A stretch of 64,000 bases of DNA from Chordibacter sp038110535 (GTDB lineage: Bacteria; Verrucomicrobiota; Verrucomicrobiia; Opitutales; Seribacteraceae). Position numbers and translations under genes: made by a program. The stretch spans positions 1-64,000 of the forward strand of contig JAYNJW010000007.1 in assembly GCA_038110535.1 (NCBI GenBank), written 5' to 3'. Below the pieces are notes generated by a model, which ran no database searches, was not told where the DNA came from, and saw only the letters and a list, made by a program, of their open reading frames with translations. Numbering within the stretch: position 1 is the first letter of the stretch; every line of letters starts with the position of its first letter. Shown here one piece after another: positions 35,563 through 43,977 of this stretch.

Positions 35563-38262
35563 ATGCCCAGTGCTTTATTAAGGGTTACTCAAAAAATGGA
35601 AAATATTACCCAAAAAAAACAGGCATTTGGCCGCTCGATCGAGTCCGGACTGGAGCGAGTATCGGCTGATCACGAATTTCTGGTGCAATCTTTCGCTCGG
35701 GTGCTGGAAAGCCTCGGGGTGTCCGGAGCAGCAACCCTTTTAAGAGAGAGAAATTTTTCCGAGCCCCGGGATGTGCTTGATCCTCAGACGATTCAAGCGA
35801 TTTCGTTTTATTTTCAATTGCTCAACCTAGTGGAGGAACATGGTTCTGGGAGGAGTTCGCGTCAGCGAGAAAAGGAATTGGGAGGAGATGCCGAGCCTGG
35901 ACGATGGGGGCATTATCTCAAGCAATTGAGCGAGGCAGGATTTAGTGAAGAACAGGTCCGGGAAAAGCTCAAGGAAGTGAGAGTGGAACCAGTCTTTACC
36001 AAACATCCGACCGAGGCAAAACGTTGGGCCGTGCTTGGATTGCACCGTGAGATTGTTCGATTAATGCGCAAACGGGACGCGGTGGAGACCACATTTGAAA
36101 AGGTCTTTTGTGATCGTGGTTTGCAGGGCGTGCTCGAACGTCTTTGGCTGACCGGAGAAATCTTTTCCCGCAAACCCGAGGTGGAGAACGAGCTGGAAAA
36201 CCTCTGTTATTATCTCAAACAGATCTTTCCCGTGGTATTCAATAATTTGGATGACCGCTTGTGTCATGCGTGGGAACTGGTCTGGCCGGATGCCTCCCCC
36301 CTGAGGGATGATGAACTTCCCAGCCTGGTCTTTGGTTCATGGGTAGGCGGTGATCGGGACGGACACCCTAAAGTTACGGCAGAGGTTACGAGTACGACCC
36401 TGCAAACATTGAAGCAAGGGGCAGAGGAGGTTGTTCGTGCCCGCTTGCTCGAACTTGGTCAGAAACTCGCCTTTAGCCGGGCAGGATTAAAAGCACCCAA
36501 GCAGTTGCTGGACCGCGTGCTTGGTTGGGGCTTTCCCGATGACCCAGGTGAGCCGTGGAAAGCTTTTGTTGTGGGCATGGCCGACCGATTAAACGAAGGA
36601 ATCGTTCCTTTGCGGCAGAACCTCGAACTTCTCATTTCCAGCTTGGAGGAGGCAGGAGCACTACGAACAGTCAATCTGTATGTCCGCCCCGTGCTTCGTT
36701 TGATCAATAGTTTTGGACTTCACCTCGCCCGCTTGGATATCCGTCAAAACAGTGCTGCCTATGACCTTGCACTTGGACAAATGATGCAGGCTGCCGGGAT
36801 TGAGGATGGTGAGAATTTTGGAAACTGGTCATTGGACAAAAAAATGGAATTTATCCGTGCCGAACTTAGTCATCCCCGACCCATGACCCATGCATCAATG
36901 GAGTTGCCAGCCGAGGCGGAGGAAGTACGTGCTACCTTTTCCGAATTGGTCAAGTACCTCGACCGCCGTGGTCCAGAGGGGTTGGGCTGCCTGGTGGTTA
37001 GTATGACTCGTTCGGTTGCAGATTTGCTGGTTGTCTATGTCCTTGCCAAAGAGGTTGGGCTTACCCGGATGAAACAAGGGAAGATGAGTTGTGCTTTGCC
37101 GGTGGTTCCTCTTTTTGAAACCTACGAGGATTTGGAAGCCGCTCCCAAAATTATGGATGATTTTCTGGCTCATCCCTGTGCCCGGGCAAGTCTTTCCAGC
37201 AAGAAGGCGGGTATGTCACAGGTAATCATGCTGGGCTACAGTGATAGCAACAAGGATACCGGAATTATTGCCAGTCAATGGGCCCTGCAAAGGGCCCAAA
37301 AGAGGTTGCTTGAAATTGGCCAAAAGCATGGTGTGTCCCTTACTTTTTTTCATGGCCGGGGAGGAACTGTGGGACGGGGAGCGGGTCCAACCCACCGCTT
37401 TCTGGAGGCCCTGCCCGAAGGATCGCTGGGTGGAGGATTACGAATCACGGAACAGGGAGAAGTGATCGGGCAGAAGTTCAATACTGCGACCACGGCGTCT
37501 TCCAACCTTGAAACTCTGCTGGCGGGATCCCTCGGTGCCCGCCTGCTTTCATCGGCCAAGCAAGAGTCCGAACAAACGACCGAAATTATGGACTGCCTGG
37601 CAGAATCTTCCAGGCTGGCCTACCGGGAACTTTTGGAAACTGAAGGATTCGTGCAATTTTATCGGCAAGCCACCCCAATCGATGCGATTGAACGCAGTCG
37701 TATCGGATCGAGGCCAAGCAGGCGTACGGGGCAGACCAGTCTCGATGACCTGCGAGCGATTCCCTGGGTGTTCAGTTGGAACCAATCTCGCTATTATTTA
37801 CCGGGTTGGTACGGGGTGGGTGCCGGTTTGGAAGCCTTGCGAAATCAACTGCCTGGTCTTTTTGCGGAACTTCCTGATCTCGTGGCCCAAAGTTCTTTTC
37901 TGCGCTATGTTTTTTACAATGCGGAAAGCAGCCTTGCCAGTTCCGATCCTGAGTGGATGCGAGCTTATGCGGAGTTGGTTGATAACGGAGAACTTCGTGC
38001 TTTAATGCTGAATAAGATCATGGAGGAACGTTCCTTGGCGGAGCAACATTTTACCAACCTCTTTCAGGGCACTTTGCAGGATAGACGTCCAAGGTTCTGG
38101 AAAACCTTACAGGCTCGAGAGGATGCATTGCGTTTATTGCACAGCCAGCAAATCCGTCTTTTGAAAGAATTCCGTGCAGATGGGGGAGATCAGCCCGACC
38201 GGGTCGAGCGTATGCTCTTGGTGGTCAATGCTATTGCCAGTGGATTACGTACCACCGGGTAG
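35563..38262 (+). CDS. ppc: Phosphoenolpyruvate carboxylase
   Basis: Ppc makes oxaloacetate from PEP and bicarbonate (anaplerosis). The ATG at 35563 gives 899 residues; the frame is open to a TTG at 35530. The catalytic histidine block reads VFTKHPTEAKRWAVL where most enzymes have TAHPTE; other blocks are intact: GSWVGGDRDGHPKVT, MLGYSDSNKDTG, FHGRGGTVGRGAGPT and the C-terminal QEVMLGYSDS-equivalent. The final residues end ASGLRTTG, matching the normal NTG terminus closely but not exactly. It stands between the divergent desaturase and convergent unknown gene. Confidence 0.95.
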   Translation: MPSALLRVTQKMENITQKKQAFGRSIESGLERVSADHEFLVQSFARVLESLGVSGAATLLRERNFSEPRDVLDPQTIQAISFYFQLLNLVEEHGSGRSSRQREKELGGDAEPGRWGHYLKQLSEAGFSEEQVREKLKEVRVEPVFTKHPTEAKRWAVLGLHREIVRLMRKRDAVETTFEKVFCDRGLQGVLERLWLTGEIFSRKPEVENELENLCYYLKQIFPVVFNNLDDRLCHAWELVWPDASPLRDDELPSLVFGSWVGGDRDGHPKVTAEVTSTTLQTLKQGAEEVVRARLLELGQKLAFSRAGLKAPKQLLDRVLGWGFPDDPGEPWKAFVVGMADRLNEGIVPLRQNLELLISSLEEAGALRTVNLYVRPVLRLINSFGLHLARLDIRQNSAAYDLALGQMMQAAGIEDGENFGNWSLDKKMEFIRAELSHPRPMTHASMELPAEAEEVRATFSELVKYLDRRGPEGLGCLVVSMTRSVADLLVVYVLAKEVGLTRMKQGKMSCALPVVPLFETYEDLEAAPKIMDDFLAHPCARASLSSKKAGMSQVIMLGYSDSNKDTGIIASQWALQRAQKRLLEIGQKHGVSLTFFHGRGGTVGRGAGPTHRFLEALPEGSLGGGLRITEQGEVIGQKFNTATTASSNLETLLAGSLGARLLSSAKQESEQTTEIMDCLAESSRLAYRELLETEGFVQFYRQATPIDAIERSRIGSRPSRRTGQTSLDDLRAIPWVFSWNQSRYYLPGWYGVGAGLEALRNQLPGLFAELPDLVAQSSFLRYVFYNAESSLASSDPEWMRAYAELVDNGELRALMLNKIMEERSLAEQHFTNLFQGTLQDRRPRFWKTLQAREDALRLLHSQQIRLLKEFRADGGDQPDRVERMLLVVNAIASGLRTTG

Positions 38263-38281
38263 ATGTCTTCCCAGGTAAAAA

Positions 38282-39343
38282 TTATTTGAGAAAACGCACG
38301 GGTGCTTCATCGGCCAATTTCAGCATGATGGCGATGTTAAGAAAAGTTATTTCCCCCATGCTTTCGCAGGATTCGAAACGTCTATCTCCGTGCATTCGGG
38401 CAAGTTCCCCGCGCAAGCGTCGTACCTTTTCATCACTGGATATACGGTCCTCGCACATACAGGTGCGTAAGCGTTTGATCCGGGTTTGGGAAAAATTGAA
38501 TCTCCGTTGAATCAGGGCACGTTCCTCCCGTTGATACTGCAGACTAGTATCCCGGTTGATCAGGCTGGTACAGAGGTTGACCACCGGTAGGTTATTTTTG
38601 AAAAACTGAGGCAGGTAGAAGCTCCGCCGGCCCTCGTAGGATTGCTGGTCAAAATCGATCGCCCGCACACGATATTGGGTGTGTTCGAGATCAGGGGTCA
38701 TTTCTACTACATAGTTATAAGCCCGCATATCTCCGAGGAGACGGACAAAACAGCGCTCATTGAACTTGATGAATTCCTTGGCCAACCGTACTTCGTTGAG
38801 TTCTTCCCGTTGTAGATAATCCCTGATAAAGTCGTCCCCAGGCACCCCGATGATGTGCTCCTCAATGAGGGTGTCTTTATCCACCTGAAAATTGATTTCG
38901 TTTGGAGAAAGCAGTTGTTCAAGCTCTAACCCGTACACCCGGGAGGCATCTGCTTTTTTTACATAAAAATAATCGTGGTTATCGTTGTACTGATTAACGA
39001 TGCGGATACGGAAGGGCTTGGTGTTGCCAAAGGTGCAGTAGTCCACGCGGTCGACATAGAGATTGGGAAGGATACGATCATCCCCGCCTGAGCGTAAAAG
39101 AACATATATTTTTTTTAAGCCTTCAAACATTTCCCGGCCGTAATTCTGATCGTAGACCATGGTTTGCCAAAGAGTGTCCTGGTTGTGCACATTCATGACT
39201 GGATAGCAGTCATCAGACTGAAGCAGGTTTTCGTAATGCACAGGCAATTTGACCTGTCGTTGGTAATCGTCGAGATACTCGCGCAGGGGACTACTCAGCG
39301 GATAGAATTTTTTTTTCTGCTGCTGGGGAAGGTCTTCCTTCAT
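38282..39343 (-). CDS. Unknown protein with kinase-like motifs
   Basis: From ATG 39343 (MKEDLPQQQKKKFYPL) it encodes 353 soluble residues; the frame is open further up to 39493 but would overlap the permease gene. I recognise no family, but three stretches are spaced as in protein-kinase-like folds: FYVKKAD at 126-132 (Lys on beta3), LLGDMRAYNYVV at 202-213 (D-x4-N catalytic-loop style) and RAIDFDQQ at 227-234 (metal-binding DFD style). A Cys-containing C-terminal helix follows. It sits downstream of the ABC transporter genes on the same strand. Kinase activity is inference. Confidence 0.7.
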   Translation of the reverse strand: MKEDLPQQQKKKFYPLSSPLREYLDDYQRQVKLPVHYENLLQSDDCYPVMNVHNQDTLWQTMVYDQNYGREMFEGLKKIYVLLRSGGDDRILPNLYVDRVDYCTFGNTKPFRIRIVNQYNDNHDYFYVKKADASRVYGLELEQLLSPNEINFQVDKDTLIEEHIIGVPGDDFIRDYLQREELNEVRLAKEFIKFNERCFVRLLGDMRAYNYVVEMTPDLEHTQYRVRAIDFDQQSYEGRRSFYLPQFFKNNLPVVNLCTSLINRDTSLQYQREERALIQRRFNFSQTRIKRLRTCMCEDRISSDEKVRRLRGELARMHGDRRFESCESMGEITFLNIAIMLKLADEAPVRFLK

Positions 39344-39437
39344 TTGGAGGGGGGATGTTTGCACATTTGCATGCTTACGATCAACTCTAACCAAGGGTTG
39401 ACGGTGCGACAAGGTGCAAAGCAAACCATGAGACTGA

Positions 39438-41999
39438 TCAGCCTTCCAGAAGCAATCGGGCAGGGTTCTGCCGCAAGACACGCCGTGCCCCAAAATCGGC
39501 AGTGATGACCGACAGAACCACTACAGACAGCACCATGATCAGCGGTAGATCCCAGCGAAAACTCCAAGCCCGGTCGAAGACCCCGACCGAAAGAAGATAG
39601 CTGGTGAGCAGACTTAGTAATGTCCCGATAGTGGCGGCACCTCCGCCAAGGATTCCGAATTCCATCCATACCTGGCGGCGCAACTGTTTGCTGGTACAAC
39701 CCAGTACTTTTTGCAGGTTGATTTCCCAGCTCTGGCTCCGTGCTTTTTCCCGGACCACACAGTAAAAAATGACCAGCCCGGCTAAAACTGAAAGTCCGGC
39801 CATGAGCTGTAATGCCCATGTCATTTGCCCGATTACTTCGAGTATTTTTTTTCCGGTCCGTTCAACATCAAGGATGGAAACGGTGGGAAATTCCCGTACC
39901 AGAATATTTTGCAAGTGTTCCTTCTTTTTCCGGTCCAAGCCATGAAGAGTTCCCAGAAAAGTTTTGGGTGCATTCTCCAGTACGCCTGGTTGCATCTGTA
40001 CGAAAAAATTTGGCTGAAAACTCGTCCACTTAACCCGGCGTAAATTGACCACTTCCGCCTCCATGGCTATTCCTGCCACTTCAATGCCCATGCGGTCGCC
40101 CAGTTGCAAACCTAGGGCGTTTGCATATTTGTGCTCCACCGAAATTTCCACGGGAGCACCGCTATTGGAATCATAGCTTCCTTGAATTGGGCGACCCGCC
40201 AGCAACTGTTCGCTCTCCAATAAATGATCGCGGTAACTTAGGTTGAAGCTACGGTTGCGAAAGGCATTACGCCTTTGTTCGTCTGGGTTATTCAACTCCT
40301 CTTCCGGTAGGGCCGATCTAAGGTAGGGCTTGCCTTTGAGCGACTTGATTCTTCCCCGAATCCACGGGGTTACATTGCTGAGGGATGATCCTTCTTTTTG
40401 AAGGAGGGCGTGCACTCCTGGGAGTTGTTCCTCCTGAAGATCAAAGAGAAAAAGGCTGGGAAGATTGCCCGTGGGGTCGTCCAAGCCGATTTCTTTGCCC
40501 AGTCCATGGTGGGTCTGGGGAATGAGGGCGAGCAGGAGCACACCCAGGCTCAGAGCAAGAAATCCGGTCAGAGCACCCGCCCGGTTGCGTGCGAGAGAAC
40601 GGGCGGCCAATCGCAGGGGCAGGATAGTCCGGCTCAACAGTCTTTCACCCAGCCCAAATCCAAAGCGGGCGAGAAAATACAGCAAAACCAAAGAGCCCAA
40701 AAAACAACCGAAAAATATGTGTGCAAGTTGATCAGAATGGGACTGCAGTAGACATAATCCCCAAAACGCAGCCAGGCCAGGTAGGGCATATAGCAGGTTA
40801 ATGGATGAGCTTTTCGATCCCGGACGGGAAGCTTCCCGGAAGAGTTCGGCGGGTTGCAAGCGCCGGACCTTGGCCAAAACAGGCAGGGCGAGTAACCATC
40901 CCGATCCAACGGCCACACCAAAGGTAAGCAATATAGTTTGTCCACCGATGAATATCTCAACAGCAGTGGTACTCAATCCAGAAACTGCCACGCCCAAGGC
41001 GGGCAAGAGGAGGGAGCAGCCGAGGGTGGCTGGAACGGCAGCACAAAGACCAAGCAGCAGAAGTTGGCAAAAGAAAATCCTCAGAGCCGTGGAACGGGTG
41101 GTGCCCAGGCTGACCAGGGTGGCAAGTTCGGGCATTCGATGGGTAAGGAATCCGTGAAAAAGAAAACCACTCCCGAGACAGGCCAGAAAAAGGGCGACCA
41201 AGGATACGAGGGAGAGGAAGTCGGAAAGATACCGCAATAGACGACCAGCCCGATGACCCGCCTGGCGGTGGGTGTAGACACGAATATCCGGAGCATTAAT
41301 GACTTTTTCCATTGCCCGACCAAAGAGTTCCGTATCTGTCCCGCTGGGTAGGCAGAACAGATGAGTATGGTATGCGAGGCTGCCATCACTCAACAAGTTT
41401 GTCTCTTCCAGAAATTGATGACTGATAAATATTTTGGGGGCGAGATTGGTCGGTTGAAAGCTCAGGGCATTTTCCTCCTCGATCAAATCGGCTATGCGAA
41501 ATTTCGTTTCTCCAAGCTGTAATTCTTCCCCCACATCGATGGCCAATGGGGCACGGGTTTCTGGATAGATCCAGGCAGTCTTTTGCAGATGCAATGATTC
41601 GGTTTGATCGCCCCCTCGTTCTCCACCTAATTGAAGCTTGAAAGATCCATGAAAGGGGAAACCGGGTCCGATCGCCACCACTTTGACCAGACGACTTAAA
41701 CCGCTGGGACCGGCGGCCATGGAAAAGAAGTCCACAGTTTTTGTTTCCCTCGTTCCGGCGGGCAGAGAGCTGCGTACCTTGGTCAATTCTTCATTGGACA
41801 AGCTCCGGCGGGCACGCAGGGCAAGATCGGAACCGAGCAATTCTTTTGATTCATGATTTACCTTGTTTTCAATCGATCCCTGAAAGGCATCCACCACCAT
41901 AAAACCACTCAGTCCGAGAGCCAGATTAAGAGAATAAAAAAAACAGAACGAGCGATGGTTGCGAACCTCCCGCCAGGCTTGGCGCAAAATAAAGGTCAT
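39438..41999 (-). CDS. ABC transporter permease, YbbP/FtsX-type
   Basis: An 853-residue inner-membrane protein with about ten hydrophobic segments arranged as two MacB/FtsX-type permease repeats (around residues 250-440 and 720-853) with large periplasmic domains. The N-terminus (TFILRQAWREVRNHRSF) and the C-terminal GARRVLRQNPARLLLEG are typical of YbbP-like permeases. Its ATG overlaps the ATPase stop (ATGA), so the two are coupled. In E. coli, YbbA-YbbP stands beside tesA, as here. The transported substrate is unknown; family members extract lipids or peptides from the membrane. Confidence 0.9.
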   Translation of the reverse strand: MTFILRQAWREVRNHRSFCFFYSLNLALGLSGFMVVDAFQGSIENKVNHESKELLGSDLALRARRSLSNEELTKVRSSLPAGTRETKTVDFFSMAAGPSGLSRLVKVVAIGPGFPFHGSFKLQLGGERGGDQTESLHLQKTAWIYPETRAPLAIDVGEELQLGETKFRIADLIEEENALSFQPTNLAPKIFISHQFLEETNLLSDGSLAYHTHLFCLPSGTDTELFGRAMEKVINAPDIRVYTHRQAGHRAGRLLRYLSDFLSLVSLVALFLACLGSGFLFHGFLTHRMPELATLVSLGTTRSTALRIFFCQLLLLGLCAAVPATLGCSLLLPALGVAVSGLSTTAVEIFIGGQTILLTFGVAVGSGWLLALPVLAKVRRLQPAELFREASRPGSKSSSINLLYALPGLAAFWGLCLLQSHSDQLAHIFFGCFLGSLVLLYFLARFGFGLGERLLSRTILPLRLAARSLARNRAGALTGFLALSLGVLLLALIPQTHHGLGKEIGLDDPTGNLPSLFLFDLQEEQLPGVHALLQKEGSSLSNVTPWIRGRIKSLKGKPYLRSALPEEELNNPDEQRRNAFRNRSFNLSYRDHLLESEQLLAGRPIQGSYDSNSGAPVEISVEHKYANALGLQLGDRMGIEVAGIAMEAEVVNLRRVKWTSFQPNFFVQMQPGVLENAPKTFLGTLHGLDRKKKEHLQNILVREFPTVSILDVERTGKKILEVIGQMTWALQLMAGLSVLAGLVIFYCVVREKARSQSWEINLQKVLGCTSKQLRRQVWMEFGILGGGAATIGTLLSLLTSYLLSVGVFDRAWSFRWDLPLIMVLSVVVLSVITADFGARRVLRQNPARLLLEG

Positions 42000-42673
42000 C
42001 CCTCAAAGGGCGAGAGCATGCCGTCATGCAGAAGGAGGGCACGGCCGCAAAGATCCGCCAGTTGCTGGTTGTGAGTGACAAGCACCAGGGTAATGCGATG
42101 GGTATCGCACAAGGTAAAAAGGAGCTCCATTACATCATGCCCCGTTTTGTAATCCAAGTTGCCGGACGGTTCGTCTGCCAGTACCAAGGATGGACGGGTG
42201 ATCAGTGCCCGGGCAATGGCCACCCGCTGGCACTCACCGCCTGACATTTCAGATGGGAAGTGGGACGAACGATGAGACAAACCAACCTCTTGCAGTGCGA
42301 TTTCAGCCCGCTCGGCGTAGTCTGAATGACCTAGGATCTCGAGGGGTAATCCAACATTTTCTATCGCAGTTAGGTTGCGCATCAGATGGTATTGCTGAAA
42401 GACAATGCCCAGCTTTTCCGAGCGGATCCGGGTACGTTGATCCTCGTTCATTTTCTCCAGGTCATACCCGTCAATTTCAACCGTTCCCTGGTCGGGTTTG
42501 TCCAGTCCTGCGAGCAGGGAGAGCAGGGTGGATTTTCCGCAACCACTCGGTCCGAGAATGGCAATTTTTTCTCCGGTATTCGCTTGCATGCTCAAATGTT
42601 TAATCACATCCACATGTTGTTTTCCCTGGTAGAAGGATTTACAAACACGGTCTACATTTATTATCGGATTCAC
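41996..42673 (-). CDS. ABC transporter ATP-binding protein, YbbA/LolD-type
   Basis: From GTG 42673, which overlaps the esterase stop (GTGA), it encodes 225 residues, the normal length; the frame is open to 42724 but that would overlap the esterase by 55 bp. Walker A is GPSGCGKST, the signature motif MSGGECQRVAIARAL and Walker B LVLADEPSGNLD, followed by the switch His in VLVTHNQQ. NPIINVDRVCKSFYQG starts the domain. It pairs with the downstream permease; LolD/YbbA/MacB-type exporters of hydrophobic substrates are the closest families. Confidence 0.94.
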   Translation of the reverse strand: MNPIINVDRVCKSFYQGKQHVDVIKHLSMQANTGEKIAILGPSGCGKSTLLSLLAGLDKPDQGTVEIDGYDLEKMNEDQRTRIRSEKLGIVFQQYHLMRNLTAIENVGLPLEILGHSDYAERAEIALQEVGLSHRSSHFPSEMSGGECQRVAIARALITRPSLVLADEPSGNLDYKTGHDVMELLFTLCDTHRITLVLVTHNQQLADLCGRALLLHDGMLSPFEG

Positions 42674-43371
42674 TGGGAATAAGGAGGAAGATGTTTGATC
42701 AAGTGCCGGTGCACGGTTTCGCAAATTTTTTGATGACCAACCGGGTTGGGATGAATACGGTCAGGCAGGTTCATTTCCGGGTATCCTCCGACATCTTGGA
42801 GAAGGAAAGGAAGGAGAGGAACTTCAAATTCCTTTGCCAGTTCGGGAAAGATATTTTCAAAGTCTTGCAAGTGGCGTGCTCCGTAATTAGGCGGGAGTTT
42901 CATCCCTGCGATCATCACCGGAACTTCTATTGTCCTGGCTCGTTCCAGGATAATTGCCAAGTTCTCCTTTGATTTTTCCGGAGGTATGCCTCGCAAACCA
43001 TCGTTTCCTCCAAGGGCAACGATCAAAAAGTCAGGCGGGTCCTGCAGATACCAATCAATTCGGGATGCTCCCCCACTGGTGGTCGATCCGGTGACCCCAC
43101 CGTTGATCACCTCAAAGGATCTTTGTTCAGCTGCACGCCCAGCGTTTAATTTTTTTTCCAATAGATAAGGGTATGCTTGAACGGAGGATACCCCGTAGCC
43201 CTCGGTCAGGGAATCTCCCAAGATGAGAATTCGAAATGGTTTGTCTGCAATTTTTTCTTCCTTGGGTGGCAACTGTTGTACATGTTTATCTGTATCTCCG
43301 TTACATCCTGTCAGAAGAATAACAATGGCGATAAAAAGGCAAAGGTTTGCCCGATGAGGAAAGATCGACAT
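42670..43371 (-). CDS. SGNH/GDSL esterase lipoprotein, TesA-like
   Basis: A 233-residue protein with a lipoprotein signal (LLTGC, Cys23). The SGNH hydrolase catalytic serine is Ser54 in LGDSLTEGYG; the Gly block is NGGVTGSTTSGG, the Asn block ALGGNDGLRG, and the Asp-His pair DRIHPNPVGH. This matches TesA-type thioesterase/arylesterase/lysophospholipase. E. coli TesA is a soluble periplasmic enzyme; this one appears membrane-anchored. It is translationally coupled to a YbbA-like ATPase, the same neighbourhood as in E. coli but all on one strand. It is divergent from the membrane-protein gene at 43412. Confidence 0.93.
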   Translation of the reverse strand: MSIFPHRANLCLFIAIVILLTGCNGDTDKHVQQLPPKEEKIADKPFRILILGDSLTEGYGVSSVQAYPYLLEKKLNAGRAAEQRSFEVINGGVTGSTTSGGASRIDWYLQDPPDFLIVALGGNDGLRGIPPEKSKENLAIILERARTIEVPVMIAGMKLPPNYGARHLQDFENIFPELAKEFEVPLLPFLLQDVGGYPEMNLPDRIHPNPVGHQKICETVHRHLIKHLPPYSQ

Positions 43372-43411
43372 AATTTTTTTTTATGCCCTTTCTTGTTCCC
43401 CAACAAATGCT

Positions 43412-43834
43412 GTGAGCGTACTTTTCGAATTTTTACACGAGCATGCACTCAGTATAGATTTTGCCATCTTTATACTTATATGGCTGGTGCAAGTGGTCGT
43501 CTACCCGGTTTTTCGGGAAATCCCGCCCGATCGTTTTGCCCGCTGGCACCCGCACTACTGCACCAAGATCGGATGGTTTGTGCTTCCCCTGATGCTGGCC
43601 CAGTTGCTCGGTACACTCTCGAACTGTTTTTTTGTCGGTGACGATTTATCCTGGGCCAAAATCCTTTGTGTTCTGGTTGCCTTGGTGGTAACCTTTTTGA
43701 TCTCTGCTCCCTGTCACCGTAGATTAATCAGGGAGGGAAAGACGGATCATGTGGTGGAGCGTTTAATTCGCACCAATCGTTGGCGCACCATTGCGTGGAC
43801 TGGTACACTAATCATTTCCTGGTTACAATACTGA
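43412..43834 (+). CDS. Small integral membrane protein, unknown
   Basis: A 140-residue protein from GTG 43412 with four hydrophobic segments (starting FAIFILIWLVQVVVYPVF). The stretch EIPPDRFARWHPHYCTKIGW between TM1 and TM2 has several conserved-looking polar residues. I do not recognise the family, though short four-helix proteins of this type are frequent next to photolyase genes. Its stop overlaps the next start (TGATG), so it is translationally coupled to the DUF2256 gene. Confidence 0.8.
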   Translation: MSVLFEFLHEHALSIDFAIFILIWLVQVVVYPVFREIPPDRFARWHPHYCTKIGWFVLPLMLAQLLGTLSNCFFVGDDLSWAKILCVLVALVVTFLISAPCHRRLIREGKTDHVVERLIRTNRWRTIAWTGTLIISWLQY

Positions 43835-43977
43835 TGGGTGTAAAGAAGTCCAAATTGGAGGAAAAAGACTGTGTCCGTTGTGGACGGCCATTTCGCAACC
43901 GCAAGAAATGGATCCTGCGGGGAATATGGGATCAAATTCTTTACTGTTCAGAAAAATGCCGTCGATCACGGGGTTGA
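43834..43977 (+). CDS. DUF2256 zinc-finger-like small protein
   Basis: A 47-residue protein (MGVKKSKLEEKDCVRCGRPF) with the DUF2256 pattern CVRCGRPF...W...W...YCSEKCRR, i.e. two CxxC-like pairs for a zinc. The ATG at 43834 overlaps the previous stop. DUF2256 genes often accompany or are fused to photolyases/cryptochromes, which matches the next gene. Function unknown; a small metal-binding partner is likely. Confidence 0.85.
   Translation: MGVKKSKLEEKDCVRCGRPFRNRKKWILRGIWDQILYCSEKCRRSRG

Noticed and set aside
39340..39819. Open frame overlapping the 5' side of the kinase-like gene and the permease gene end
   Set aside because: It is an alternate frame of the permease 3' end and has no recognisable features.
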